Assembly (NCBI GenBank): GCA_009760855.2
Contig: WPIO01000053.1
Span: 2,520,001-2,584,000, forward strand
DNA from: Cristatella mucedo
Lineage: Eukaryota > Bryozoa > Phylactolaemata > Cristatellidae
Direction of reading: 5' to 3'
Length of the DNA: 64,000 nt
Part shown: positions 1 to 30,589 of the stretch, piece by piece
How positions within the stretch are numbered: position 1 is the stretch's first letter
Layout of the letters: the number at the start of each line of letters is the position of its first letter
Notes under the pieces: generated by a model
The model's input: only the letters and a program-made list of their open reading frames with translations
Database searches by the model: none
Told to the model about the DNA's origin: nothing
Made by a program: the position numbers and the translations under genes

Positions 1-425
1 AGTGGTCGCGCTGGCAGCAGCCTCTAGCCGCCTTGGTCGGCGGCTAGAGGCTGCTCGAGTTTTGTGCTCGACGATCGATCGCCGGAAGGAGGACCGTGCC
101 ATGGCCACTTTGGCTGCTCGAAGGGAAATGCCTGGCACAGCGACGAGCGGTCAAGTGATCCGAGTCTGCAGGGGACTCGCCGGTTCTGCTAGCGACGCAC
201 AATCTCATTAGGGCCTACATCCCGGTAGCCTATCCTCCGTGTGTCGTGCTTCTCTGTCTTAAGATGACTTTGTATTGAGCGAGTGCAGCTCTTGGGCAGG
301 ACAGTCGTGCTCCTTCGTATATGCCTGCTACTTGCTCGAAGGGCAGCTGGTGCAGCATGTCCACACTTTCGTAGGCCTCATTTTTTGCCGACTTCTCTAT
401 TCAAGTGTAAATGACCCGAAGGGCA

Positions 426-481
<56 letters not shown>

Positions 482-1055
482 GAGGAGAGCAGAAGCATGT
501 TTACCTTTTATTGGATGCAGGCTCAACCTTAGCTTCCGTAGATCAATCTATACATTCTTGAGGTACAGATGTCACTAGTTCTACTGCTCTTAGAACTGGG
601 TTTTTCGAAGCTTGACCGATGCTTCTGAGCACTTTGCCTATTGCACATTCCATTAATTCAAGGGAGCATGCAGGAAGGAAGTGAATCTTATTGAATGAGC
701 AGGCACATGAGGTGAGCGGGTCACTGAGTGCTCTTGGCCGATTGTCGGCTGCTGGATTTTTACTCTGCATCTCGTTCTCTCAGGCCTCCTTCGTGCAACA
801 TGTCAGCAGTCGCTGTCATCTGCTTCCTTTGTTCGTCGTGCGCATGTAGGTAGCTCTTCGATTGTTGCTTGTCTCTAGGCGTGCCACTATTGAATACAGA
901 TTACTGCTAAACCATTGCAGACCTTGTGGCTAGGAATTGAGTTCTGAGCTGTCTCGGATGACGAGCCTTGAGCTAGCAAAGCTCCGTTAACAAAGGGGAC
1001 ATATATCAGAATCTCTTCGATTGAGAGACCAATCTCTGCAAAAACAAAGCTCTCT
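1..1055. other. Left flank without recognised gene
   Basis: No coding exon, RNA gene or transposon was recognised. Open frames here are short, overlap on both strands and resemble no family known to me. The only clear structure is the (GA)n run at 430-478. Confidence 0.5.
430..478. repeat. (GA)n microsatellite
   Basis: An uninterrupted GA dinucleotide run of about 48 bp inside non-coding sequence. Confidence 0.95.
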
Positions 1056-2834
1056 GCACCAAACAAGTCCTCTGGACCCAATTCCCACTGTCCTGCTCCT
1101 ACGTTGCATTGATCTGCTGCTGCCATGCATAACTAACATCATTAATGTCATTAGCCTCAGGTCTTGTCCCAGCACCTTTCAAAAAAGCTGTAGTCAGGCC
1201 ACTTCTCGAGAAAGCTACACTAGACCAAGAGAACTTGAGCAACTACCGCCCAGTTTCCCTTCTATCATTCCTATCAAAGACACTGGAACGGGTCGTGGCG
1301 GACCAACTGAACTCGTATATCGAAACCTCACACCTTGCTAGTAAGTTCCAGTCTGGCTTTAGAGCTAATCACTCCACAGAGTCAGCATTGCTTAGGGTAT
1401 GCAACGACCTACTTAGGAATGCAGACATGGGTAGAGTGTCTCTGCTTGCTTTGCTTGATCTTTCGGCAGCTTTTGATACCATCGATCACAAAGTTCTTCT
1501 AGAGCGCCTCTCATCTCGCCTGGGCATCACTGGCACTGCTCTGCAGTGGTTCAGGTCCTATCTCAGTGGGAGACTCCAGAGTATTGACGTGAATGGACAA
1601 AGATCATCTGAAGTACCTCTGAAATATGGAGTGCCTCAGGGCTCAGCGCTAGGTCCAGTTCTTTTCACGGTTTATACTCTGCCTCTTGCTGATGTGATTG
1701 CCAAGCACAATCTAGGCTTTCACTTCTATGCGGATGACACTCAGTTGTACCTTTGATTTGATCCCTCCCAGCCTTCGAGCACCTCAAATTCTCTCAACTC
1801 ACTAGCTGCATGCATTGATGACATCCGCACATGGATGGCAGCAAATTTTCTAAAACTAAACGATGATAAAACTAACTTACTTGTTATGGGAAAACCCAGT
1901 GTGATTCAGAGTTTGGAAATGCTGACGCTCAAAATTGGCTCTTCCAGCATATCTCCAGTTGAATCAGCTCGAAATCTAGGTGTCATGTCCTAAAGTGACC
2001 TCTCGTTAGACGACCATATCAGCTCCACAGTCAAATCCGCCTATTTTCAGCTTCATAACATTGCTAAAATTCGGGCTTGTTTAGATAAAGATACCACATC
2101 CAAGTTGGTCCATGCATTCGTGACATCCCGTCTCGACTTCTGCAACTAACTCACTGCTTACTGGCCTACCAGCATGTGCGATCAGGCGATTGCAGCTGGT
2201 GCAAAACTTGGCAGCTAGACTTGTCTGTCGTGAGCATCGCAGTTGCCATATTACTCCTCTTCTCGCCGACCTGCACTGGCTACCAGTCAAGCAACGGATT
2301 GACTTCAAGGTTTTGTCGCTCACTTTTAGGTCCCTTCATTCTATGGCTCCAGCCTATCTTTCAGATATACTACCCCATCAGGCCAAGCATCGTGCCACCC
2401 GCTTTTCGGAATCCAACAGTCTGGAAATACCTCGTACAAACCTCAAATCCTTTGGAGACCGTGCATTTAGTTCGCATGCTCCCACAGCCTGGAACTCCCT
2501 CCCGACCTGCATCAGATCATCCCCTGACCTGACCACATTTAAAAGGAACCTAAAAACACACCTATTTAGGACAGCATTTAGCGGGTCCCTGTGATTCGTC
2601 CTTGATGTGCTTATGCATGCTGACACTGTGCATGCTGCCACTAACCACATTCGCATGCTGACCCTGTGCATGTCACCCCTAACCATATTATTCATTTTGT
2701 TTGTTTTTCAAGCATGATTTTACTTACCATTCAATTGCATTTCACTTTGCAGCAAATGTAAAGCGCCTAGAGAGAGATTAAGTTCTCTGAGGGCGCTTTA
2801 TCAAGTGAATTATTATTATTATTATTATTATTAA
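1056..2834 (+). mobile_element. CR1/L2-type LINE, family 1, 5'-truncated copy
   Basis: This is the reverse-transcriptase part of a non-LTR retrotransposon. One open stretch (1145-1756) shows the RT blocks [31 protein letters not shown] and FHFYADDTQ, so the YADD catalytic centre is intact. The frame closes at a TGA at about 1755 where the copy at 5493 has a Cys codon, and a small insertion near 2146 shifts it again. The 3' end has the family signature: a CGCCTAGAGAGAGATTAAG-like segment, GGGCGCTTTATCAAGTG, then (ATT)n. The endonuclease half is missing, so the copy is dead. The exact clade (CR1, L2 or Rex1) was not decided. Confidence 0.88.
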
Positions 2835-2859
2835 TCGAGATGCCGTTTTTGGGGCACCA

Positions 2860-3530
2860 ACTGTGGAGGCTGAATCAGCAGCAGCCTGCTGCTTTATGCA
2901 GCATCACTAGCAGCTCTCACTCTCACTCTCTGCCGGCATTAAGAATTGCTCGCCCGTAGGACTCAGAGCTCACGATCTCGCTCGTCACGTTTCGAAAGCC
3001 TCACCACTAGGCTAAGGCCCACTAGCAATAGCTGCAGTCGGCAGGGCTGCCAGCTCTAGCCGAGGGATGAACAGGAGCTAGCGAGATCTCTGATTGGCCG
3101 ATCTCCTGAGTTAGCAAGATCCCTGATTGGCCGTGGAAGTCAAGGTTGGCTGATTCAAGAGCTGCTTTTATGTAGCTGCACAGGAGTCTTATCGGCTATC
3201 ACTCGAGCTTGCAGTCTGCAATAAAAAGCTGTGGGAGCCGCAGGACTCAGACACGCGACCTCTGGATGGTCAAGTTCGAGCACCTGGGGGGGGGCCGCTC
3301 GGGGCTGAGAGGCCCCCGAGGGGCGATTTCGGCGAACAGTATCTAATTCTGGACTGAGGTTGAACACAATGACCGGGCGTGAAAGCAGTCACCTGAATAA
3401 AACTTTTAAACATGAGGCAATCGTCACAGAGGGTACCCGGAATGTGAGCGAAATCGAGGAGTGTGTTACTTATTTTGCCTACAGATAAGAGGTGTGGGCT
3501 TGCTCGGTGGTACTCGGTACATTTAGGAAT
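2860..3530. other. Gene-free stretch with weak tRNA-SINE remnants
   Basis: No gene is seen. Around 2940-3025 and 3180-3290 the minus strand carries tRNA-head-like segments (B-box-like GAGCTC or CGAGC contexts followed by a run resembling an A box) similar to the SINE heads elsewhere in the window, but they are too eroded to delimit. Confidence 0.35.
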
Positions 3531-3532
3531 AC

Positions 3533-3695
3533 AACTGAATGCAATTCATTTGTATAGCGCCCTCAGAGAACTTAGTCTCTACTCAGGCACTTAGCATATA
3601 CCAAGGGGCTCGAGCCGACGACCTCGGTCGTCGACTACATTGACTTAGACCTTTGTCGAGGCAAACACCTTAACCACTGGGCTAATCCAGCTTGG
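3533..3695 (-). mobile_element. SINE S1 copy
   Basis: On the minus strand this reads as a tRNA-like head (A-box-like TAGCCCAGTGGTTAAGG, B-box GGCTCGAGCC) followed by a tail with GCCTGAGTAGAGACTAAG, GGGCGCTATACAAATGAATT. The tail matches the 3' end of LINE family 1. Three other copies occur at 8626, 20126 and 32133. This copy has a small palindromic expansion (CGACGACCGAGGTCGTCG) between head and tail. Confidence 0.75.
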
Positions 3696-4789
3696 CGGAT
3701 TCATCGCGACCGGCACGGCTTTGTCGCCATTGTAGGCGATCGTACGGCAGCAGTAGCTCAGCCGATCACCTCGAGCTGGCCTGTCGTGGCAAAGTAGCTC
3801 CGACTAGTTGCTAGGCGGTCGAGGACCGATGCCCGAAATTCACGTCTTAAAAGTGGAAAGAGACTCGACGATCCGTCGGCTTAAGTAAAATCTAGCCGTC
3901 AGCTCCTGGGCGCCCGAGAGAGATCTACTGGCTTGCAGCTCTTCGGCAATCAGTCGGACGTTGCTAGGAGACACAGCTCGAGCAACGACGCCCAAGAGCT
4001 AGAGAACGGTGGCTTGCATTCACTCGACTCTGCTCGAGCTGCGATCTCTTATCTTTGTCTAAGCGTAAGTGGCAATGTCGGCGATCGCCTTTAGAAGGCG
4101 CTTTCTTTAGCAGTGATAGCTTGGCCTGTCATCGCTAGGGTGAAAATACCCGGGAGTGATATTCCACTTGCTCTTCTTACTCCTCCCACACCTACCACAC
4201 CCACACCTGCCACCCCCTCCCACACCTGCCACCCTTCACACACAACACACACACACACACACGCGCGCGCGCGCTCGCACGAGTGCTCGCACACTGTTCC
4301 GGTTCCTTGATGGACTGCTTTGTTTGCCATGGCTGCTGTTTCCATTACCATGACAAAACTTTGATCTTGAGACCTTGTAACTGCTGATCTCGAGGAAGCC
4401 TTCCGGGTGACTACCATCCATTATTGGCTCACGAGATGTCGTGGCAAGAGTAACCGGTACTACATCACTCCTCCCTTTCACTTCTTCGGCCATTGCAGCC
4501 ACATATGAGGGTCAACTTACCCAGCCAGTGTGCTTTGAGGCGTTGTTGTTTTGCCGAAAGCTGTTTGGATTTTGAGCAGTGACCGAACACAACACCCAGC
4601 CGGCCGGCAGCCTGGACAATAGGACTCAGCTGACAATAGGCTGCTCAGTCAACAGCTGCAGCAATTCGAAGAATCCGGCTGCTTGTGGCTGCGGCCATGG
4701 ATCCTATAGTGAAGAAGCTGTCACTCGTTGGACCCAAAGGGTCGGGGCGCTGGTACATTAGCAGTGCACAGCTCTATACCCCACGGCTA
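3696..4789. other. Gene-free stretch with a (CA)/(CG) run
   Basis: No exon was recognised. A short alternating CA then CG run sits at about 4243-4275, preceded by a CCACACCTGCCAC-type imperfect repeat at 4185-4235. Confidence 0.45.
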
Positions 4790-5357
4790 GGCTTGTTTGT
4801 CATAAGTATCACAGTTGCCACATCACACCACTTCTTGCCGATCTGCACTGGCTCCCAGCTCACTTAAGTCCCTTCATTCTTTGGCCTCAGCATACCTATC
4901 AGATCAACTCACCCTCCAGGCTAAGCATTGCACCACCCACTTTTCTGAATTAAATCATATACCTACACTTTGTACGTACTTGAAATCCTTTGGAGTCTTT
5001 AGTGCCTTTAGTTCGTATGCTCTCAAAGCCTGGAACTCAATTCTCACTGGCATCACGACATCCCCTGCCTTGACCACATTTAAAAAAGAAGCTGAAATGC
5101 ATCTACTTATCACAGCATTTGGTGAATCCATGTGATTCATCCTGCGTGTGCTTACGAGTGCTGACACTGGGCATGCTGCCACTAACCATATTTCCGTGCT
5201 GACCCTATGCATGTCACCTCTAACCATGTTATGCTTTTTGTGATTGAGCATGCTACCATTATCCATTCGATCATGCTAACTTTGCAGCAAATGTCAAGTG
5301 TCTAGAAAGAGATTAAGTTATCCAAGCGCGTTTTACCTTTCAAGTGTATTATTGTAA
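4790..5357 (+). mobile_element. LINE family 1, old 3' fragment
   Basis: Eroded copy of the C-terminal coding end and 3' untranslated region of family 1. It shares the stretch reading GCTAGGCTTGTTTGTC, the AAGCCTGGAACTC block and the AAGTGTCTAGAAAGAGATT tail. It has more substitutions and deletions than the copies at 1056 and 5493, so it is an older insertion. Confidence 0.7.
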
Positions 5358-5492
5358 TTATTGTAACTGCTGGTGTGATATACTTTTCGTTAAAACAAAA
5401 AATCGCTCGTCAAGAAGACAAGCCGCTATGGCACTTGGCAACCAGTCTGCTGGACGCCCGGCTCGGCTGCTACTCTTTCAGGAACAGTCTGG

Positions 5493-6800
5493 GGTGATCC
5501 CTCTTGCTGATGTGATTGCCAAGCACAATCTAGGCTTTCACTTCTATGCGGATGACACTCAGTTGTACCTTTGCTTTGATCCCTCCCAGCCTTCGAGCAC
5601 CTCAAATTCTCTCAACTCACTTGCTGCGTGCATTGATGACATCCTCACATGGATAGCAGCAAATTTTCTAAAACTAAATGACGATAAAACTAACTTACTA
5701 GTTATGGGCAAACCCAGTGTGATTCACAAATTGGAAAGGCTGACGCTCAAAATAAGCTCTGCCAACATATCTCCAGTTGAATCAGCTCGAAATCTAGGTG
5801 TCATATTCCAAAGCGACCTCTCATTGGACGACCATATCAGCTCCACAGTCAAATCTGCCTATTTTCAGCTTCATAATATTGCTAAAATTCGGGCTTGTTT
5901 AGATAAAGATACCACATCCCACTTTCTCTTTGTTGCGTGAGACGAAGTGTGTTGGCTACCGAATGCGTACCGAAAGCCACTTAGGCTGTGAGTGCGCTAT
6001 ACAAAACTCTCCTGATAACACCCACATAGTCTTTATGACTTTGTGGAGTTACAGACGGAGATACATTACATTACATCTAAGTTGGTCCATGCATTCGTGA
6101 CATCCCGTCTCGACTTCTGCAACTCACTGCTTACTGGCCTTCCGGCATGTGCGATCAGGCGATTGCAGCTGGTGCAAAACTCTGCAGCTAGGCTTGTCTG
6201 TCATGAGCATCGCAGTTGCCAACATCGCACCACTTCTCGCCGACCTGCACTGGCTACCGGTTAAGCAACGGATTGACTTCAAGGTTTTGTCGTTAACTTT
6301 TAGGTCACTTTATTCTTTCGCTCCAGCCTATCTCTCAGGTATACTCCCCCATCAGGCCAAGCATCGTACCACCTGCTTTTCGGAATCCAACAGTCTACCA
6401 ATACCTCGTATAAACCTCAAATCTTTTGGAGACAGTGCATTTAGTTCGTTTGCTCCCTAAGCCTGGAACTCCCTCCCGACCTGCACCAGAACATCCCCTG
6501 ACTTGATCACATTTAAAAAGAACTTAAGAACACACCTATTTAGGACAGCATTTAGTGGGTCCCTGTGATTTGTCATTCACGTGCTTATGCATGCTGACAC
6601 TGTGCTTGCTGCCACTAACCACATTTGCATGCTGACCTCGTGCATGTCACCCCTAACCATATTATTCATTTTGTTTGTTTATCAAGCATGATTTTACTCA
6701 CCATTTCAATTGCATTTCTCTTTGCAGCAAATGTAAAGTGCCTAGAGAGAGATTAAGTTCTCTGAGAGCGCTTTATCAAGTGCATTATTATTATAATTAT
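5493..6800 (+). mobile_element. LINE family 1, 5'-truncated copy
   Basis: Starts inside the RT domain at [24 protein letters not shown] and runs to the ATT-rich tail. The YADD box is intact and the frame stays open to about 5920, where a piece of a different LINE interrupts it (5919-6072). Coding sequence resumes after the insert and is broken by point mutations (for example a TAA near 6458). Confidence 0.85.
5919..6072 (+). mobile_element. LINE family 2, short 3' end nested in family 1
   Basis: About 154 bp matching the extreme 3' end of the family 2 element at 28850-30050 (CTTTCTCTTTGTTGCGTGAG, then GTAACTCCACAAAG in reverse sense, ending in ATTACATT repeats). It splits the family 1 sequence between ACCACATC and TAAGTTGG, and ACATC is repeated on both sides, as expected for a target-site duplication. 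Part of that repeat overlaps the natural TACAT tail. Confidence 0.75.
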
Positions 6801-6904
6801 CTGGGTCAAGGTTGAGGTCAGACTGATCAACCAGATGCAGCCAGGCTGAAGCCCCATTGCAGTGAGCAAGCGCAGTGCTCAATGATAAAAAAAAATACAA
6901 GCTA

Positions 6905-7068
6905 ATTTAACAGTCTCTTGCATTGCAATGGAATAGCCTTTACGGCTATCGCCACTGCTTGCAGTGGCAATAAATTATTGCCCACTGCAGGATTTCAACC
7001 CACGACATAGGGATCCAAGGTCGTGAAAAGCAACCGCCTTACCTTGTGTGCCATCAAGGCTTTCAGTC
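6905..7068 (-). mobile_element. SINE S2 copy
   Basis: On the minus strand: tRNA-like head, B-box-like GGTTGAAATCCTGCAGTGGG, then a self-complementary TTGCCACTGCAAGCAGTGG segment and AGCCGTAAAGGCT. The same order is seen at 45390, 55216 and 62826. Confidence 0.65.
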
Positions 7069-7441
7069 ACATGTGCACAAAGAAGTATTTGCTGTTAAAA
7101 ATTATCTTAGACAAACTGGTTGAAACGCATCGTCTATAGAATATTCTATGCCGCAGTTGAGGTGGTGGCTGCAGCAGCAGCAGCAGCAGCAGTATGCCAT
7201 TCATGAATTCTCTGCTTCACTGCTCGAGTGTATGCACACATGTGCAAGCTCGTGATGCCTGTTTTCTGTGTGCACCTGTCTGCCTAGGCTACATCACGGA
7301 ATGTGCAGCTGCACGTTCGCACACCTAGAAGAAAGGGAAAGGGCATGCAGGCTTGCGTGCACAATTTAGTTTGCAACGAAGCTGCATGGTGTGAGATCTC
7401 AAGCGAGGGTAGTGTTTCTGGGACAAGCAGTAGCAAGTACA

Positions 7442-7645
<204 letters not shown>

Positions 7646-7718
7646 AGTGCCAGCTGGCCAGACAAGCAGGTGGCTCTCAGTCGGTGGCCAGTGCAATAAT
7701 GTCGCTTCATGTCTCCTG

Positions 7719-8092
7719 ATAATAATAATAACAATAATACATTCGTATATCATCAAGTACATTAAGGACGAATCACAGGGACCCACTAAACGCTGTCATA
7801 AATATGTGCAATTTAATTTCTTTTAAAATGTTGACAAGTCAGGAGATGTCGGGACGAAGGTCAGGAGTGAGTTCCAGGCTTTGAGAGCATACGAACTAAA
7901 TGCATCTCCAAAGGATTTGAGGTGTTTACGAGGTATGGGTAAACAGCTAGATTACGAAAAGCTGGTGGTACGATGCTTGGCCTGGTGGGGGAGTAGATCT
8001 GATAGGTAGGCTGGAGCCAAAGAATGAAGGGACCTGAAAGTGAGCAACAAAACCTTGAAGTCGATCCGTTGCTTGACTGGCAGCTGTCGAAA
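7719..8092 (-). mobile_element. LINE family 1, 3' fragment, minus strand
   Basis: Begins with the reversed ATT tail (AATAATAATAACAATAATAC) and runs back to the LPVKQRIDFKVLS coding block. Contains the reversed block GAATCACAGGGACCCACTAA found in all family 1 tails in this window. Confidence 0.8.
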
Positions 8093-8625
8093 GCATCAGC
8101 CCCTCCCCCAGCCAGCAGACCATGCAATGCAGTGCTATGCAGTGCTGTTCAAACACGAGCGTCTACAACTGGGTGCTGAAAGTGACAGTTTATAGTGGGC
8201 CAGTTAGCAGCCGTTATGCACCTGCGCAAGTGTTGCATGCTGCAGGGAAGGGGCACTGGTTCGACCGAGTTCTACTATCAAAATCCCAAAGGCGAGGGTG
8301 TAACAACCCTCACCTGAGCCTTTGATCGCTGGCGATGGTCCTGCCCCGAAGGTGGACGGCTCCGGGCCCACATCGTCGACCCGGAGCTGAATTCTAACCT
8401 AGGTAGATCTAGCTGTCAGATTTACACCTCGGTCCGTTCCCAGTCAACTATTTGGTCCCCTTCGCCGAGTTCTGCTTGGCTTGATCAGCGCTACAAGTTG
8501 TTCTAGGTGCTCTGGTTAAAACCACCAAAGCAGGGGCTTGTATTGCGGCTAGCCTGTCAGCTGCCCCTGTGGAGTCCTGCCCGAAGGTAAGGAGTATTGA
8601 ATGCAGAGGCCTTGCTAGAGAGCTG

Positions 8626-8758
8626 GTTTGGCCCAGTGGTTAAGGTACTTGCCCCGACCCCAAGGTCTGGCCGAGGTCGTGAGCTCGAGCCCGTGGCATA
8701 CGTGAAGGGCCTGAGTAGAGATCAAGTTCTCTTAGGGTGTATACAAATAGATTAGTTG
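8626..8758 (+). mobile_element. SINE S1 copy
   Basis: tRNA-like head with A-box-like TGGCCCAGTGGTTAAGG and B-box GAGCTCGAGCCC, then a tail reading GCCTGAGTAGAGATCAAG and ATACAAATAGATTA. It lies inside the left part of duplicated block A. Confidence 0.75.
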
Positions 8759-9028
8759 TCTACTCTGTGTGTTCAAAGCAATAAGGCTGATCACGTGCAG
8801 TTAGCTTCACACGCACATTGATGTCCAGGTTGATCGGCAGCCTGCTGTCCAAAGCATCTCTATGGCAAGAAGAGCTCGAACAGTAGCAGAGACCGAGTAA
8901 GCCCTCCCCCTCTCCCTCTCTCTGTCTCTCTGCCTCTGTCTCTGCCTGTCTCTGCCTGTCTCTGTCTGGTCTGTCTGTCTGTCTGCTTGATCTGTCTCTC
9001 TCTGTCTGTCTGTCTCTTTTTCTGTTTC

Positions 9029-9030
<2 letters not shown>

Positions 9031-9113
<83 letters not shown>
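9031..9113. repeat. (CT)n microsatellite upstream of ZnT-A
   Basis: About 80 bp of CT, preceded by a degenerate CTGTCTGTCTC region from 8905. The orthologous place upstream of ZnT-B (37981-38146) has the same kind of tract, so it predates the duplication. Confidence 0.95.
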
Positions 9114-9119
<6 letters not shown>

Positions 9120-9656
9120 GGTGAACTGCTTCTATCGGCTTTTCGGCAGGCGATTGTTGCACCTGCAATGTGTTGGCAGGAGGTAAAGGTAACGGATCAG
9201 TAGCAGCTCCGGCTGCATGAAGTTGTGCCAGGCATGACGCATCGTTATTGCAGCTTGGCCCTAGGAATTAGCCGAGGTCTCAGCCTAGCAGTGAGGCACT
9301 CGCAAATCGAGAGCCGGGTCGTTGGTTCGACTTCTGCAGCAGAAAGCTCTGTGTTGCTCTGCAAACAGGTTGATGGCCAAAAAGGCTGTCCTACCTCTAA
9401 CGAGGCTGCTACTGACTCAGCTAAGCTTTGCTAACGATTGCGCCATTGCTAACCTTTGAACTACTTTAGAGAAAGTCGCCCTCATGTCTTTGCAGCTCTA
9501 TGTTGAGTCTTTGATGACCGAGAGCTCTTTCCTCCGGCGGCGGCTGCTGCTGCTGCAAACCCGAGGGCGATTGCTCCCTGCGGCTCCTCTGTGCAGTGGT
9601 AGCAGCGAGCTCCACTCCCTCACCACTCTAACCTTCTTTCTCTGCTTCAGAGCAAA

Positions 9657-27833
<18,177 letters not shown>

Positions 27834-28849
27834 GCAGGTCCGAGCAGAGCATGCTGCCGCAGACCGCCGCCTGCCCGTACCGCCTTCTGTCCGGGGTAGT
27901 CTAGTTTCATTGCCAGCTCCCGTCGGGCAGAGGCACACTTTCTAAGAGTGGCAAACAGTCTCGCCCTGGCGAGCTCGCCCTGCCGTAATTGGTATCCTAG
28001 CAGCCGGCGCCCCATCTCATTGGCTTGCTCCTGACTTTTCCCGGCTCAGTTTGTGCTGCCCTCGCTGAGAGAGGAGGCCAAGAGATCATGCCCGCTTGGT
28101 GCTTCCGCTCTGCGCTTCCACTCACGGCAAAGCCAGCCGGGTGGAGAGCAGGGGGCAATGTCATGTCGACTCAGCCGTGGTGCCTGTCTGCGCCATGGTC
28201 GTCGCTAGGCGGTCCAGTCGTGAACCACCGTACCGATCCTCCCCATGTCCCGCCCCATAGGATGTCGCAGCTGCCAGAGGTCACGGCAACGAGTGGCGCA
28301 GAGCGGTTCTCGGTTTGCGGCAGCTCTGCCCCCACCCGTGTGAAATCTGCTGCATTTCTGTAAATAGCCACATGCTGGCTTTACTGCAGCCATGCTGCTG
28401 CTGCTACACTGGTACTACACTGCTGCTGCTGCTCCTACGATGTTGCTAATATGATGCTGCTGCTGCTACATTGCTACTACGATGCTGCTCTTATGCTGCT
28501 GCCAATCCAGCCTGATAAAGTCGCTCCACGGCGTTATCAGTTACAGCAGGTACCAGACGTTCCGTCAATCATTCCTCGAGTGACGACCTATGAATATACT
28601 GTGCTACTTGCTGTTCTGGTGTCATTATTATCACCGAAAACCTGTTGTTTTTAGGAAGATCTCTCAGCATTTTCCTTGCAGTAATCCACACTTTCACAAT
28701 TCCATTCAGAGTCAAGTAGTCTGCCTGCAGTAGGTGGTTGCGTGCAAGTTGTTCATCAGCACATTCGTGGGCAAATTCGTAGCATTTTCTATTAGAATGA
28801 TTTTAATTTTAGAATTAGAATTAGATTATGTCCTCAATATGATCGTGCT
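27834..28849. other. 3' flank of ZnT-A
   Basis: No gene is seen. It is homologous to 52218-53225 behind ZnT-B, for example GAGAGAGGAGGCCAAGAGAT in both. Part of it is probably the 3' UTR. CTG-rich stretch at 28388-28500. Confidence 0.6.
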
Positions 28850-30050
28850 CAATCCGTGTCGTGTGGGGGTCAGGTCTCACACACGAGACGGGTCACCTGT
28901 GGAGTTCCTCAAGGTTCCGTCCTCGGTTCCTTGCTGTTCTCCATTTATACTCAACCTCTGGAAAAAAGTGATTAAGACCCATGGAATAGGATGTCACTTT
29001 TATGCTGGCGATACTCAGCTGTGTTTTTCATTCAAACCGTCGGAGTCTGCAGCACCAACTGATAAACTGAATGCTTGCCTTGCCGACATTCTATCCAGGA
29101 TGTCGAAACATTTCTTGAAACTAAATGATGATAAAACTGAACTGCTGCTCATCGGACACCCTATGCGTGTGGCTGGATTAAAAGGCTTTGCTCTTCTAGT
29201 AGTTGATGTTGTTGTGCGACCGTCACCACTCGCTCAAAATTTAGGTATCGTTTTCGACAGCTGCCTAAATTATAAAAGCTGCAGTCGAAAGACTGCTTCT
29301 ACAGCTAGCCATCACGTCCGATCCCTATCTAAGATAAGGAGCTGTCTTCCACAGTGGCTTGCAAAAGATTTAACAAGCTCCGTAGTTCTGTCTCGGCTTC
29401 ATTACTGTAATTCTGTTTTGGCTGGGCTACCAATAAAAGCAACTAGGTCACTGCAAATGGCTATGAATATGGCTGCAAGGCTAGTTTTCAAGTCCCAGCG
29501 GTTTGACCACGTGCCTCCTTTGCTAAAAGAGCTAGGGTGGCTAACGCTTTATCAACGGATACATATCAAAGTTCTAAAGCTGACCCACAGGGCCCGGCAC
29601 AGCTTGGCTTCTTCATACCTATCTGAACTGCTGCACCAGTGTCAGCCTCTTCGCACCCTCGGGTCCTGTATGGACACTAAATTAGCTGCTCCATTCCTCT
29701 GCTTAAAGACCGTTGGCGACAGAAGCTTTAGCTCTGCAGGTCCTAGATTGTGGAACTCGCTTCCACAATTCTTACGCAATGACTACTATTCCCCTACTGC
29801 CGGCTATGGCTAATCTTTTCCATTGGCCCTGAGCTGCTACTTCCATGCTACTCACTACCTAATCTGCTCTCCTGACTCTGCTATGCTTCTCACTTTCTCT
29901 TTGTTGCGTGAGACGAAGACTGTTGGCTACCGAATGCGTACCAAAAGCTGCTAAGGCTGTGAGTTCGCTATGCAAAACTCTCTTGTGTAATACCCACATA
30001 GTCGTTGTGGCTTTGTGGAGTACAGACGGGGATACAGAACTACTAAACCT
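28850..30050 (+). mobile_element. LINE family 2, 5'-truncated copy
   Basis: RT C-terminal half and tail domain of a second CR1/L2-type family. [14 protein letters not shown] is read near 28905-28950. After a frameshift, one long frame to 29813 has FYAGDTQLCF, LKLNDDKTELLLIG, LSRLHYCNSVLAGLP and GDRSFSSAGPRLWNSLPQFL. The catalytic YADD reads YAGD, so the first Asp is lost. The 3' end carries the family 2 terminal block (CTTTCTCTTTGTTGCGTGAG). Block B has no copy at this place. Confidence 0.87.
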
Positions 30051-30103
30051 TAAATCCTTGATCCTAAGCTTAACCATCAAACCTGAAACTATCTGTTTGG
30101 TCA

Positions 30104-30235
<132 letters not shown>

Positions 30236-30589
30236 TCACACGCAAAAGTATTTAAGAGGTCCATGAGTCACCGCCTACTTAGTAACTATTCACTCTCGGA
30301 GGTTCCCCACCAGTGTGGGCTGGCTTTTACGTAAACCCGATTGATAACATTAACAATGGCCTCGTTATCGACTGCCGTATTTATCATAACTGTTAGAAAC
30401 AAAAACACCACGGCGGCGGCCTCGAACGATATCTTACCTTGAAAAATAGCGAAACCCAAGTTTTGACTTGTAGTTCAATTATCTTACTTGCAATCCATAC
30501 GGCCAGCGAGTTTTCTGCGCATGCACTGGTACGCTGCAGGAGAGTTATTTTCGCTCTTCCTGGCCGCGCCACTTGCATGGAGCTTATAC

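Noticed and set aside
8800-9650. Metal-response elements (TGCRCNC) upstream of ZnT-A
   Set aside because: Near-matches such as TGCACCT were seen but no convincing cluster; not reported as regulatory sites.
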